A stretch of 64,000 nucleotides of DNA from an uncultured Clostridia bacterium (GTDB lineage Bacteria; Bacillota; Clostridia; TANB77; CAG-508). This document shows, piece after piece, positions 55,921 through 63,951 of this stretch. The translations under genes were made by a program, and so were the position numbers. Under the pieces are notes generated by a model that did not search any database, had not been told where the DNA came from, and was given only the letters and a program-made list of their open reading frames with translations. Location: assembly GCA_949155365.1 (NCBI GenBank), contig CASCUT010000005.1:29092-93091 (forward strand). The letters run 5' to 3'. Position 1 is the stretch's first letter, and each line of letters starts with the position of its first letter.

Positions 55921-55975
55921 AAACAAAAGTAATAATTTTATCTTAAACTTTTGGATAAAACTATTACTTTTGTTT
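55921..55975. terminator. Terminator after folA
   Basis: 22-bp arms (55921-55942 and 55954-55975) with one mismatch and an 11-base loop, 16 bp beyond the folA stop. The 309-bp gap 55682-55990 also holds the promoter and palindrome listed separately. Confidence 0.75.
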
Positions 55976-55990
55976 CTATTCTCTATCATA

Positions 55991-56488
55991 TTATTTGTTA
56001 TTTTTCTTTATGAAAGTGATATATTCATAATTAAAAGGATTTTTCTCGTTTTTTATTCCTTCTTCTCTTTCTACTTCTTGCCATTCTTCTTCCTTGATTT
56101 CTGGAAAATAAACATCTCCTTCAAATTCTTCTTCTATTTTGGTTATATATAGTTTATTCGCATATGGCATTAATAGTCGATAGATGGTTGCTCCTCCTAT
56201 TACGAAGTGTTCTTCTTCCGATTGGATATACTTTTCTAACATTGAAATATCTTCTAATATTTCAATGTTTTCATTTTCTATTTTCATTGCCATATCATGG
56301 CAAAGGATAACATGTCTTCGATTTGGTAATATTCTTCCTAACGATTCAAATGTTTTTCTTCCCATAATAATGGTATGACCTGTTGTTAATTTTTTAAATC
56401 TTTTTAAATCTTCTGGCAAATGCCAAATTAATTGATTATCTTTTCCTATTACATAATTCTTAGCCATAGCTACTATCATACTAAGCAT
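55991..56488 (-). CDS. folA: Dihydrofolate reductase
   Basis: A 165-residue NADPH-dependent enzyme reducing dihydrofolate to tetrahydrofolate. SMIVAMAKNYVIGKDNQLIWHLPEDLKRF contains the substrate-site Trp and Asp/Glu positions, TIIMGRKTFESLGR the NADPH-binding segment, and FVIGGATIYRLLMP the second glycine motif. It lies directly after thyX on the same strand. DHFR usually accompanies ThyA rather than ThyX, so the pairing is slightly unusual. Confidence 0.93.
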   Translation of the reverse strand: MLSMIVAMAKNYVIGKDNQLIWHLPEDLKRFKKLTTGHTIIMGRKTFESLGRILPNRRHVILCHDMAMKIENENIEILEDISMLEKYIQSEEEHFVIGGATIYRLLMPYANKLYITKIEEEFEGDVYFPEIKEEEWQEVEREEGIKNEKNPFNYEYITFIKKNNK

Positions 56489-56499
56489 TTATCTTTCTT

Positions 56500-57171
56500 C
56501 TATACTTCCTCTTCCACAATAAATTTTGCATAATAATCAGGATTAAAGTCTTCATCATATTCTACTTCGTTAAATATTTCTGGCATTTCCTCTTTAAAAT
56601 ATTTCAATAATGGAATTAGAACTTGTCTTATTGCTGGGTGTACATGTTTTGTTGTTCTTAATCCAAGAATATGTTTCCATTCTCTGATATTAGCTGTCAT
56701 CGTATATTCTGCTGCTGTTGAATGTGGTAGTAATTCTCTACACATATCATTGGCAGCTCCTAATTGTTTCATTTTTATATAATTGTTTTCAATCATTTGC
56801 ATTGTTTCTTTCCATGTTTCATACATTTCTTTATCTTCAATATACACTGGATTGATAAATGCAATTTCATTTCCATATTTGTCTTTATCATAGCTACAAT
56901 ATCTAGTTGATTCTACGGAAAAACTTGCAAATCTATGTCTTGTTAAATCTTTATAAGAACCAATATCACTATAAATTCTAACCGTTACTTTTTCATGTTC
57001 TAATACTGATTCATGTCCTCTTGTAATACAATTATTTAATAATCTTTTATAACTATCTTCTGTAATACTTCCTTCTGAACGATAACAAGTTCTACATGCT
57101 CTTTCTATTTTTTTCATTATTTTAGTTCCATCAATTTTTTCAACTTTTATATATGGTTCTACAATTCTCAT
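56500..57171 (-). CDS. thyX: FAD-dependent thymidylate synthase
   Basis: A 223-residue flavoenzyme making dTMP from dUMP with methylene-tetrahydrofolate and NADPH. The ThyX signature RHRFASFSVESTRY is present near residue 79, followed by later conserved histidines and the WKHILGLRTTKHVHPAIRQV segment that binds the nucleotide. The length is typical. It is 11 bp before folA, suggesting one folate/thymidylate transcript. Confidence 0.95.
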   Translation of the reverse strand: MRIVEPYIKVEKIDGTKIMKKIERACRTCYRSEGSITEDSYKRLLNNCITRGHESVLEHEKVTVRIYSDIGSYKDLTRHRFASFSVESTRYCSYDKDKYGNEIAFINPVYIEDKEMYETWKETMQMIENNYIKMKQLGAANDMCRELLPHSTAAEYTMTANIREWKHILGLRTTKHVHPAIRQVLIPLLKYFKEEMPEIFNEVEYDEDFNPDYYAKFIVEEEV

Positions 57172-57233
57172 TTTATTTTCCTCCTTTTTTTACTATATCA
57201 AATTGAATCTTCTTTTTCAATACTTTCATTTTA

Positions 57234-57782
57234 TTATTTCATTAATTCTTCCTCTTTTTCTCTTTTATATTGTGCAAATTCTCTTAGTGCTCTGCATGTC
57301 TCTCTTTTATAAAATTCATTTTTAGGGTTTGCATTGGTATTGTTTTCTGCTAAATATTCTGCTATGGATAAGTTGGTAAAAGAAATTTGAAAATGTTGTT
57401 CTTTTTCGTTTTGTGTTAATTGTTGATTTTGAATTTGAATTGGTTTATCTGTGGTTCCATAAAAGAAATAGGTTTCGGTTAGTCTAGTAATCTTCCTATC
57501 TAATCTTCTATCTAAATAATTTCGATCATAACTTTCTATTTTTAAAAAGGGTTCTTCTTCAAATTTTATCGTTTTTATGCCTGATTCTTCTAGTACTTCT
57601 CTTCGTAATGCTTGAAGTGGATTTTCTCCTTCTATTTTTCCTCCTGGAAACATATAAAATCCTGCACATTGTACCAATAATGCTTTCCCTTCTGGATTGA
57701 TGACAATTCCCCTTGATTTTTTAACTACTCTCTCAATTTCTTCTTTTTCTACATTTTCTTTATTAAATTTTACAATTTTCAT
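57234..57782 (-). CDS. Nudix hydrolase
   Basis: A 182-residue protein with a full Nudix box (GGKIEGENPLQALRREVLEE followed by SG) about residues 49-70 and a helical C-terminal extension of about 60 residues (KREKEEELMK). ATG at 57782 is preferred since GGAGG stands about nine bases before it; the earlier ATG is too close to that site. The substrate is unknown. It is upstream of thyX on the same strand. Confidence 0.85.
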   Translation of the reverse strand: MKIVKFNKENVEKEEIERVVKKSRGIVINPEGKALLVQCAGFYMFPGGKIEGENPLQALRREVLEESGIKTIKFEEEPFLKIESYDRNYLDRRLDRKITRLTETYFFYGTTDKPIQIQNQQLTQNEKEQHFQISFTNLSIAEYLAENNTNANPKNEFYKRETCRALREFAQYKREKEEELMK

Positions 57783-57850
57783 CCCACTCATCCCTCCAAC
57801 TTGATTTTACTATAAGCTTTTTTTATTTTCAACATGTTTCGCCTTTTTTT

Positions 57851-58747
57851 CTAAAAATTTTCGTTCCATATAGGAACATATTCTTCTTCATGTTCTCCTA
57901 GTTCTTGTATATATCCATGTTTGAAATCCAGTAAATAAAAATATTCTTCTATTTCTTGATATTCTTTTTTCGTTAATTTTCGATTTAATAGTAAATCTTC
58001 TTTTGCCTTATAGCTTGGGAAGTATTGTGCCATGATATTAATATACACTTCTTCTGGAATATTTTGTTTCATCCATTGCAAAATATGTTTTGTATTTTGC
58101 TTATGGTTTGGCAATACTAAATGTCGTATCATGACTCCTTTTTGTATCATCCCTTTTTCATCAAATTGAGGTGTTCCTACTTGTCTTATCATTTCTAGAA
58201 TTGCTTTTGTTGCTATTTTAAAATAATTTGGTGCTTTCGCATATTTTATTGCCATTTCATCTGAATAATATTTTAAATCTGGCAAATATACATCAATATA
58301 TCCTTCTAATTCTTTTAATGTTTCTACTTTTTCATAGCCATTTGAATTGTAAATAATCGGAATTGTTAACCCTTTTCTTCTTGCTATTTTAATTGCTTCT
58401 TTTATTTGATAAGCATACATGGTAGGAGTTACTAAATTAATATTTTCTGCTTTTCTTTCTTGCTGTTTTAGCATAATTTGTGCTAGCTCTTCTATCCCTG
58501 TTTGTCTCCCTTTTTTTAATTGACTAATTTCATAATTTTGGCAGAAGATACAATGTAAATTACAGTGTGTAAAAAAAATAGTACCTGAACCGTTTTCTCC
58601 ACTAATGCAAGGTTCTTCATATTGATGCAATGATACTAATGATATTTCTACTTTATCTGTTGCCCTGCAATTGCCAATTTTTCCTTCTATTCGGTTTACT
58701 TTGCAGTTACGTGGACATATTTCACATTTTTTTAATTCTTCTAACAT
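57851..58747 (-). CDS. Radical SAM protein, PflA-like
   Basis: A 298-residue radical SAM enzyme. The cluster motif CNLHCIFC follows a front CEICPRNC Cys pair, and IYNSNGY and LPDLKYYSDE fit the pyruvate-formate-lyase activating-like branch (YgiQ/PflX-type, uncharacterised). It probably activates or modifies a protein, but no glycyl radical partner is adjacent. The frame is open to 58804; ATG at 58747 is used because it gives the usual MLEELKKC start, although the ribosome site there is weak. Divergent from the thioesterase. Confidence 0.8.
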   Translation of the reverse strand: MLEELKKCEICPRNCKVNRIEGKIGNCRATDKVEISLVSLHQYEEPCISGENGSGTIFFTHCNLHCIFCQNYEISQLKKGRQTGIEELAQIMLKQQERKAENINLVTPTMYAYQIKEAIKIARRKGLTIPIIYNSNGYEKVETLKELEGYIDVYLPDLKYYSDEMAIKYAKAPNYFKIATKAILEMIRQVGTPQFDEKGMIQKGVMIRHLVLPNHKQNTKHILQWMKQNIPEEVYINIMAQYFPSYKAKEDLLLNRKLTKKEYQEIEEYFYLLDFKHGYIQELGEHEEEYVPIWNENF

Positions 58748-58840
58748 TTTTCTTCTTTCCATTCTTACTATTCTCTTTTGGATTTTTCTTTTGCATATTA
58801 TCATATTTTTTTCATTTTTTCTACCTATTTTTTTATTTTG

Positions 58841-58849
58841 TGTTATAAT
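58841..58849 (+). promoter_or_regulatory. Extended -10 promoter of acyl-ACP thioesterase
   Basis: TGTTATAAT with TG extension and a perfect -10 at 58844-58849, 34 bp before the ATG; no clear -35 box. Confidence 0.5.
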
Positions 58850-58882
58850 AGGAAAAGTTTTTACATAGGGAGGTTATTAATC

Positions 58883-59605
58883 ATGGCAATTTTTGAACAC
58901 ACTTTTGATTTTAGTATTCGTGATATTAATGCAAAAACAGAATTAACAAATAAAGCAATGCTTGGCTTTTTTGAAGATATTGGGGGTTATCAATCCGATA
59001 TTGCAGGTTATGGATTAAAAGATATTGAAACAACAAAATTAAGTTGGGTTCTTCTTCATTGGAAAATAAAAGTATTAAAGCGAATGAAATATGGTGATTC
59101 TATCCATATCCAAACCTGGTCTCGAGGGTCAAAACGTGCTTGTTGCTATCGTGATTATGAAATTTACAATCAACATAACCAACTGTGTGCCATCGCCACT
59201 TCTAAATGGGCACTTATCCATTTAGAGAAAGGTTTAATGCGTTTAACCGATGAATTAGTAGAAAAGTATCAAACAGAACCAAAACAGGTTTTTTCGTCGT
59301 TTGATTTTGAAAAAATAAAGGAACCTGAAACAAGTCAGCTTACTTTTGAATATCAAGTACAAAGAAGAGATATTGATATTAATCAACATATGCACAATCT
59401 ATGTTATTTAGATTTGGCTTACGAAGCTCTTCCAAACGAAGTTTATGAAACAACTTCGTTTGACAATATAGAAATCATGTATAAATCTGGTGCTTTCTTA
59501 GGTGATACCCTATCTTGTTTTTATTCTAAGCAGGAGGACAAGCATATCATTACTATAAAAAGCCAAGATAATACTACTCTTCATGCAATTGTAATATTAT
59601 CTTAA
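58883..59605 (+). CDS. Acyl-ACP thioesterase (FatA-like)
   Basis: A 240-residue double hot-dog enzyme that releases free fatty acids from acyl carrier protein. The first hot-dog starts FEHTFDFSIRDINAKTELTN. The second carries RRDIDINQHMHNLCYLDLAYEALP, with the Asn and His of the active site. ATG at 58883 follows GGGAGG; a frame extension upstream is ignored. It has its own promoter, is divergent from the radical SAM gene, and ends in a shared terminator. Confidence 0.9.
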   Translation: MAIFEHTFDFSIRDINAKTELTNKAMLGFFEDIGGYQSDIAGYGLKDIETTKLSWVLLHWKIKVLKRMKYGDSIHIQTWSRGSKRACCYRDYEIYNQHNQLCAIATSKWALIHLEKGLMRLTDELVEKYQTEPKQVFSSFDFEKIKEPETSQLTFEYQVQRRDIDINQHMHNLCYLDLAYEALPNEVYETTSFDNIEIMYKSGAFLGDTLSCFYSKQEDKHIITIKSQDNTTLHAIVILS

Positions 59606-59623
59606 ATCGTTTTTTCATAATTA

Positions 59624-59664
59624 AAGAACAAGCAGTCATTATTTTTGATTGACTGCTTGTTCTT
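59624..59664. terminator. Bidirectional terminator overlapping a gene end
   Basis: 15-bp perfect arms AAGAACAAGCAGTCA (59624-59638) and TGACTGCTTGTTCTT (59650-59664) with an 11-base loop. The right arm is also the coding end of the RelA-like gene (59639 stop). Confidence 0.8.
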
Positions 59665-60925
59665 CTTTAATATATTGCATTGCTTTTTGATAGATTTGTG
59701 AGTCGATTGGGACATATCCAATATAGTATTCTAGCATGTTTTCTGCCATTTGACATTTATGAATAATGCTATATTGTCTATTGTTGCTTTCCTTACGTCT
59801 TATTGTCGTATATTTGGGAATCATCTCTTGGCTTTGTTCCATAAAAATTCCTTTATTTTCCACACTTGGAAATATTCTTCTTTTTCCTGACCTTTTATCA
59901 TGTGCCGCTACCCCATTGGCTTTGGTTAGATTTTCTCGGTAAATGGAACGAAGTTGTAGTTCAAAGGTGTATTCTGGATGATCTTTATAACAAAATTTTA
60001 TATGGTCTGCAATGTAACCATTTTCTTTCTTTTTGTGCTTATATCCTTCTGGTAAAACTTGAATATTTAAACTTTCTAAAAATTCCTTGTTTGCCATTAA
60101 TCGTTGGGCAAATTCGTTTGCTACTACAATACAACATAAATCATTATATTTTGCTTTTTCTTTTTCTGACACTTGTTTTCTTTTTTCAATTAATTGTTTT
60201 AACATTTCATTTTCTGTTTCTATTTCATCTGGTACACTATCTATAATAATTTCAAAACCTCTTAAGTCTTTTATTCTAAGATATTCGAAAGAATTATGTA
60301 ATTTTTCAAGACTTTCTTGATCTTGCTTACACATTTCAATACATTCCCAATGTAATATATTACGTTTTGCTTGTTTTGCTTTTTGCGCTGCTGTCTGTCC
60401 ATATGTTTCTTCTATTTCTTCTAATAATTCTTGTTTGTTTGGCACTTCTTCTCTTTCTATTCTTGTTTTTATGATTCTTATTAAGGCTGTTTTTATATTA
60501 TCATCGATTTCTTCTTCTTCCATTAGTTTATGAATTGTTTCTAAGTCTTCTATTTTTCCATTGCTTATTTCTTCTATTTGTTGTGCGTTTCCTTTTATCC
60601 TTTTTTCAATTAGTGTTACAAGCTCTTCTTGTTCTTCTTTTGTAATTCCTTCTATGGCAAATAATTTACATAGCCTCTCTATCTCTAAGTTTTCTATTTT
60701 GGTTCTCATACTTCTTCTTGTTTTTTCACGTCCTTGTGGTTGTTCTATTTTTACATTTGGATAGGTGCAAGCAAATAAATTTACAATGGCTAAAAAAGCC
60801 TTGTCTACTCTTTCTTCATATTCTTTGTTACTTTTCAAAGATAGATGGTAGTCATAAGACTTTTCTGTATTACTTTTTTGTACTTTATATCTTTCTCTTA
60901 AACTGTTTTCCATTTGCTTTCTCAC
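59639..60925 (-). CDS. Possible divergent RelA/SpoT-fold protein
   Basis: A 428-residue soluble protein. The N-terminal half is helical and highly charged. The middle KDLRGFEIIIDSVPDE and the later GYIADHIKF, then TFELQLRSIYREN, match in order the strands of the RelA/SpoT nucleotidyltransferase fold, but the ppGpp synthetase residues are not clearly intact and no HD, TGS or ACT domain is seen. It may be a divergent alarmone or nucleotide enzyme, or a non-catalytic relative. The start is uncertain (GTG 60925 or ATG 12 bases downstream). No CGG codons. Confidence 0.5.
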   Translation of the reverse strand: MRKQMENSLRERYKVQKSNTEKSYDYHLSLKSNKEYEERVDKAFLAIVNLFACTYPNVKIEQPQGREKTRRSMRTKIENLEIERLCKLFAIEGITKEEQEELVTLIEKRIKGNAQQIEEISNGKIEDLETIHKLMEEEEIDDNIKTALIRIIKTRIEREEVPNKQELLEEIEETYGQTAAQKAKQAKRNILHWECIEMCKQDQESLEKLHNSFEYLRIKDLRGFEIIIDSVPDEIETENEMLKQLIEKRKQVSEKEKAKYNDLCCIVVANEFAQRLMANKEFLESLNIQVLPEGYKHKKKENGYIADHIKFCYKDHPEYTFELQLRSIYRENLTKANGVAAHDKRSGKRRIFPSVENKGIFMEQSQEMIPKYTTIRRKESNNRQYSIIHKCQMAENMLEYYIGYVPIDSQIYQKAMQYIKEEQAVNQK

Positions 60926-61026
60926 TCTCCTTATTTCAGCCTTTTTATTATACTACTTTCTTTCCCAAAAGTCTATAGTTTTGGGGTATTTTTATTAACA
61001 TAATTTTCGACATAAACTGGCTTTTT

Positions 61027-61056
61027 GTAACATTTTTCTTATCTTTTTCATAAAAT
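61027..61056 (+). promoter_or_regulatory. Candidate sigma-E promoter of the cotJ operon
   Basis: GTAACATT (61027-61034), 14-bp spacer, CATAAAAT (61049-61056). Compared with the B. subtilis sigma-E consensus (GTCATATT, CATACAAT) six and seven of eight bases match. Transcription in the mother cell fits cotJ genes. Confidence 0.55.
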
Positions 61057-61089
61057 GTAGTATATCAATCAGATAAGGAGGATAAAACA

Positions 61090-61443
61090 ATGTATCATTG
61101 TAGATATAAAAATTGTTACTGCCAAAAAGATTATGATAAAAGTAGAATCGAAACTGCTTGTCAAGATTGTGGTGTAACAGCTCAGTATTACACAGCTTCT
61201 AATGAAGATAGTTGTGATTGTGGATTTGAGCATGGCGAATCCATATTCCCTCAAAATCCAATGCTTGCTCAAAGTTATGTTCCTATTCAAAGAATGGATA
61301 AGACTTTTGTTCCTAGTGTTGGTTTAAAAATGGGAACCATTTTTCCAGAACTAGTTAGTCCTTATGCACCATGTCAATCTATAGAAGAAATTGCTTTTAT
61401 TAAAGCAATGAATACGATTGGAGAGGGGTGTAACAAATGTTAG
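61090..61443 (+). CDS. cotJA: CotJA-like spore coat protein with Cys-rich N terminus
   Basis: A 117-residue coat protein. The C-terminal half carries the CotJA pattern (AQSYVPIQRMDKTF followed by LKMGTIFPELVSPY). The first 45 residues are an unusual Cys/Tyr-rich extension (CRYKNCYCQK, DCGFEHG) that could cross-link or bind metal in the coat. It overlaps cotJB by seven bases. The three cotJ genes form one operon preceded by a sigma-E-like promoter. Confidence 0.85.
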   Translation: MYHCRYKNCYCQKDYDKSRIETACQDCGVTAQYYTASNEDSCDCGFEHGESIFPQNPMLAQSYVPIQRMDKTFVPSVGLKMGTIFPELVSPYAPCQSIEEIAFIKAMNTIGEGCNKC

Positions 61444-61925
61444 AAAATGAAAATACTAGACATTGTCATTGCCATCAAGAATATAGCATGAATTCTGCTA
61501 CTAATATGATGGTAGAAAATAACGATTATCCTAATACTACTGCACTATCTGCTGGCTTCGAAATGAATCAGCAAGACGATAATTGTTGTTGTTGTGCGAA
61601 AGGCACTGCTCCTATGGTTCCTATGTATTCTTATGAATTTACAAATATCGAACCAGAAGAAACTTGTCCAGAAAGAGAAGTTTCAAGAGAAGAAATGATT
61701 TCTCAAATTCGTTCTTTAAAGTTTGCTATTGTAGAACTTGCTGAATATTTAGATACTCATAGTGATGATCAAAAAGCATTATGCCTTCACAGAGAATATG
61801 CTACTAAATTACACGATTTAATGGATAAATATCAAAAGGTATTTGGTCCTTTAACCATTAACTTCCCATGTAATAAATGGAGATGGCTAGAGGAACCATG
61901 GCCTTGGGAAAGGGGGAATTTCTAA
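61437..61925 (+). CDS. cotJB: CotJB spore coat protein, extended
   Basis: A 162-residue protein. Its last 85 residues match CotJB: SREEMISQIRSLKFAIVELA, then EYLDTHSDDQKAL and the closing WRWLEEPWPWE. CotJB is usually about 85-90 residues, so the first 75 residues, with DNCCCCAKGT and HCHCHQ clusters, are an added Cys/His-rich segment like the one on CotJA. It overlaps the cotJC start (TAATG at 61923-61927). Confidence 0.88.
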   Translation: MLENENTRHCHCHQEYSMNSATNMMVENNDYPNTTALSAGFEMNQQDDNCCCCAKGTAPMVPMYSYEFTNIEPEETCPEREVSREEMISQIRSLKFAIVELAEYLDTHSDDQKALCLHREYATKLHDLMDKYQKVFGPLTINFPCNKWRWLEEPWPWERGNF

Positions 61926-62143
61926 TGTGGACTTATAACAAAGTATTACAATATCCAATTAATATTAAATGTCCAAATCCAAAACTTGCTAAATTTATTA
62001 TCTCTCAATATGGTGGACCAGATGGAGAACTTGCCGCTTCACTACGATATTTATCACAAAGATTTGGTATGCCAGACCAAAATGCAAAAGCAATTTTAAA
62101 TGATATTGGAACTGAAGAATGGGTGCCGTTATGTTGTCAATAG
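61925..62143 (+). pseudogene. cotJC: cotJC 5' part, interrupted by a recombinase element
   Basis: A 72-residue fragment of the Mn-catalase-like coat protein CotJC, normally about 190 residues. The start MWTYNKVLQYPINIKCPNPK and the following ISQYGGPDGELAASLRYL and ILNDIGTEE match CotJC up to about residue 65. The next six residues (VPLCCQ) are unrelated and lead to a stop at 62141-62143. The break lies at about 62113-62126, immediately beside the large serine recombinase gene. The rest of cotJC is not in this window and may lie beyond 64000. Confidence 0.85.
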
Positions 62144-62172
62144 CTAAAGACAATATTTACAATTAGCTATTG
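62138..62172. repeat. 10-bp inverted repeat at the element boundary
   Basis: CAATAGCTAA (62138-62147) and TTAGCTATTG (62163-62172) flank a 15-base spacer between the cotJC break and the recombinase stop. It could be the recombinase terminator or part of an attachment end. Confidence 0.6.
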
Positions 62173-62183
62173 ACTGTAAAATG

Positions 62184-63743
62184 TTATATCTTAGGTATTT
62201 TAGGATATATATGTAATTCAAAATTTGTTGGGTTAGAAGCTTTTTTGACGGCTTTGTTTGTTTTTAGATATGTGACTTTAGCAATAATACTTTTAAGTAA
62301 AATATTCTTATCTTCAGCAGTTGCCAACTTATCATACAAATCAATCACATTTTTTAATTTAGGTATAATAGTTTCTTTCTCGTTTTGTATTTCATTATTT
62401 CTATTTAAGAGTTCATTGTATTCTTTTAGTTTGTTTTCTAAAATTTCAATATTGTCTTTTATAGCTTTTGAACGACTAATGAACTCATCTTTACTATAAA
62501 TTTCATTTTCCAAAAAATCATAAATTTTATCAAGTTTAGTATTTTCTTTTTCTAATTCTTTTTTGGTAGTAGATATAGACTTTTCAATTATTTTAGTATT
62601 TTCAGTATTTGAATTATCTTTGACTTCATAATCTACTTTGTAATTTTCAAGCCAAATTTTTAATGCTTCAATAATTTTATTTTCAACAATATAAAGTTTA
62701 GAACTTACATTGTCACATTTAGAATTAGAACACATAAGAGTTGCAGGTTTATCAGCTTTTGCATAAGGTCGTCTTTGCATTGGCTTGCCGCATTTCTCAC
62801 AAAACACTAAACCAACTAATGGATTTTGAATAATATTACTATGTTTAACTTTTGGAGTATTTTGTTTTCGCTTTTCTTGGACTAATTCCCAAGTTTTATT
62901 ATCAATAATAGGCTCATGTAATCCATTATAAATTAAATAGTCTTGATTACGAGGTCTACTTATAATAATATGTCCATTTTTCGTTTTCTTTTTTTGTTTC
63001 CTTCTATTCCAAACAATCTTACCAATATAGGTAGGATTAGAAAGAATATCTTTAACAGAAGAAATAGTCCACTCATTAGAAATTCTAGGTCTCAAATTCA
63101 TATCATTTAATTGTTTAACAACAGAATTTATAGTATTACCTTCAAATGTATATAATCTAAAAATTTCTTTCACAACAGGTGCTTCATTTTGATTAATTGA
63201 TAAAGTATAGCCTTTTGCATCTTTTAGTTTTATTCTATCATATCCAAATGGAGCAATATTTCCTACAAACTTACCTTCAGAAACAGAAATTTCACGACCT
63301 CTTTGTAAACGCCTATTGATTGTTTTATATTCTCTCCTAGACATAAATAAGCCAAATTCAAAATATTCCTCATCAAATTCATTATCTGGGTCATAAGTTT
63401 TAACAGGTGTGATAATTTTTGTATGAGAATATTTAAAAGCTTTTGAGACTCTTCCCTGATCAGCAGTATCACCACGAGCAAGTCTTTCTACTTCAACAAC
63501 CAAAACACCAGTCCACTTTTCATTTTCAACATCTTTAAGAAGTTTTTGCATTTCTTTTCTTTCACTAATAGTTTCACCACTTACAACTTCACGATAAATC
63601 TTTGAAATATGCAAATTTCGTTTTTCTGCTAAAGTAGTTAAAATCTTCTCATGCCTTGCTAAAGTTTCGCCTTCTCCATATTTTTCAGATTCTATATCTT
63701 CTCTTGATTTTCTTAAATATATTGCATATGTGCCATCTTGCAC
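62184..63743 (-). CDS. Large serine recombinase
   Basis: A 519-residue site-specific recombinase. The resolvase catalytic domain has Ser13 in AIYLRKSRED and the ARGDTADQGRVSKAF region. Then comes the recombinase domain (about 160-270), a Cys-rich zinc ribbon (CEKCGKPM, CSNSKCD) and a long C-terminal coiled coil typical of integrase-type members. GTG start after AAAGGAGG. It sits at the exact point where cotJC is broken, reading toward the coat gene, and so is the likely integrase/excisionase of the element. No CGG codons. Confidence 0.92.
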   Translation of the reverse strand: MQDGTYAIYLRKSREDIESEKYGEGETLARHEKILTTLAEKRNLHISKIYREVVSGETISERKEMQKLLKDVENEKWTGVLVVEVERLARGDTADQGRVSKAFKYSHTKIITPVKTYDPDNEFDEEYFEFGLFMSRREYKTINRRLQRGREISVSEGKFVGNIAPFGYDRIKLKDAKGYTLSINQNEAPVVKEIFRLYTFEGNTINSVVKQLNDMNLRPRISNEWTISSVKDILSNPTYIGKIVWNRRKQKKKTKNGHIIISRPRNQDYLIYNGLHEPIIDNKTWELVQEKRKQNTPKVKHSNIIQNPLVGLVFCEKCGKPMQRRPYAKADKPATLMCSNSKCDNVSSKLYIVENKIIEALKIWLENYKVDYEVKDNSNTENTKIIEKSISTTKKELEKENTKLDKIYDFLENEIYSKDEFISRSKAIKDNIEILENKLKEYNELLNRNNEIQNEKETIIPKLKNVIDLYDKLATAEDKNILLKSIIAKVTYLKTNKAVKKASNPTNFELHIYPKIPKI

Positions 63744-63757
63744 ATTTCCTCCTTTCC

Positions 63758-63813
63758 TTGTAATTTGTCTTTAACTTGTAATTAATTATATCTGTAATTG
63801 CAACAAATTACAA
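63758..63813. promoter_or_regulatory. Repeated TTGTAATT motifs upstream of the recombinase
   Basis: TTGTAATT occurs at 63758-63765 and 63776-63783, a near copy (CTGTAATT) at 63792-63799 and the complement AATTACAA at 63806-63813, all between the small ORF and the recombinase start. A possible regulator or recombinase binding array. Confidence 0.4.
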
Positions 63814-63951
63814 CAAAGAAAGATTTATTTTTCTTATTAAATTAATAATAATATTATCTATATATTCTTTTTGAGTATCTGTATTTTTTACAATGTAATC
63901 ATCATAAAATTTCACTTTAGTATTTTCAATAGTATGTTCTTCTAATAACAT
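63808..63951 (-). CDS. 47-residue protein of the recombinase element
   Basis: ATG at 63949-63951 after AGAGGCG encodes a 47-residue protein beginning MLLEEHTIENTKVKFYDDYI and ending INLIRKINLSLL. It is Asp/Asn/Ile-rich; no family recognised. It lies just upstream of the recombinase gene on the same strand and could be a directionality factor or regulator of excision, by position only. The remaining 50 bases to the window end show no further feature. Confidence 0.5.
   Translation of the reverse strand: MLLEEHTIENTKVKFYDDYIVKNTDTQKEYIDNIIINLIRKINLSLL

Noticed and set aside
61069..61290. Minus-strand ORF opposite cotJA
   Set aside because: It is the antisense frame of a well-supported coat gene, with no ribosome site or homology.
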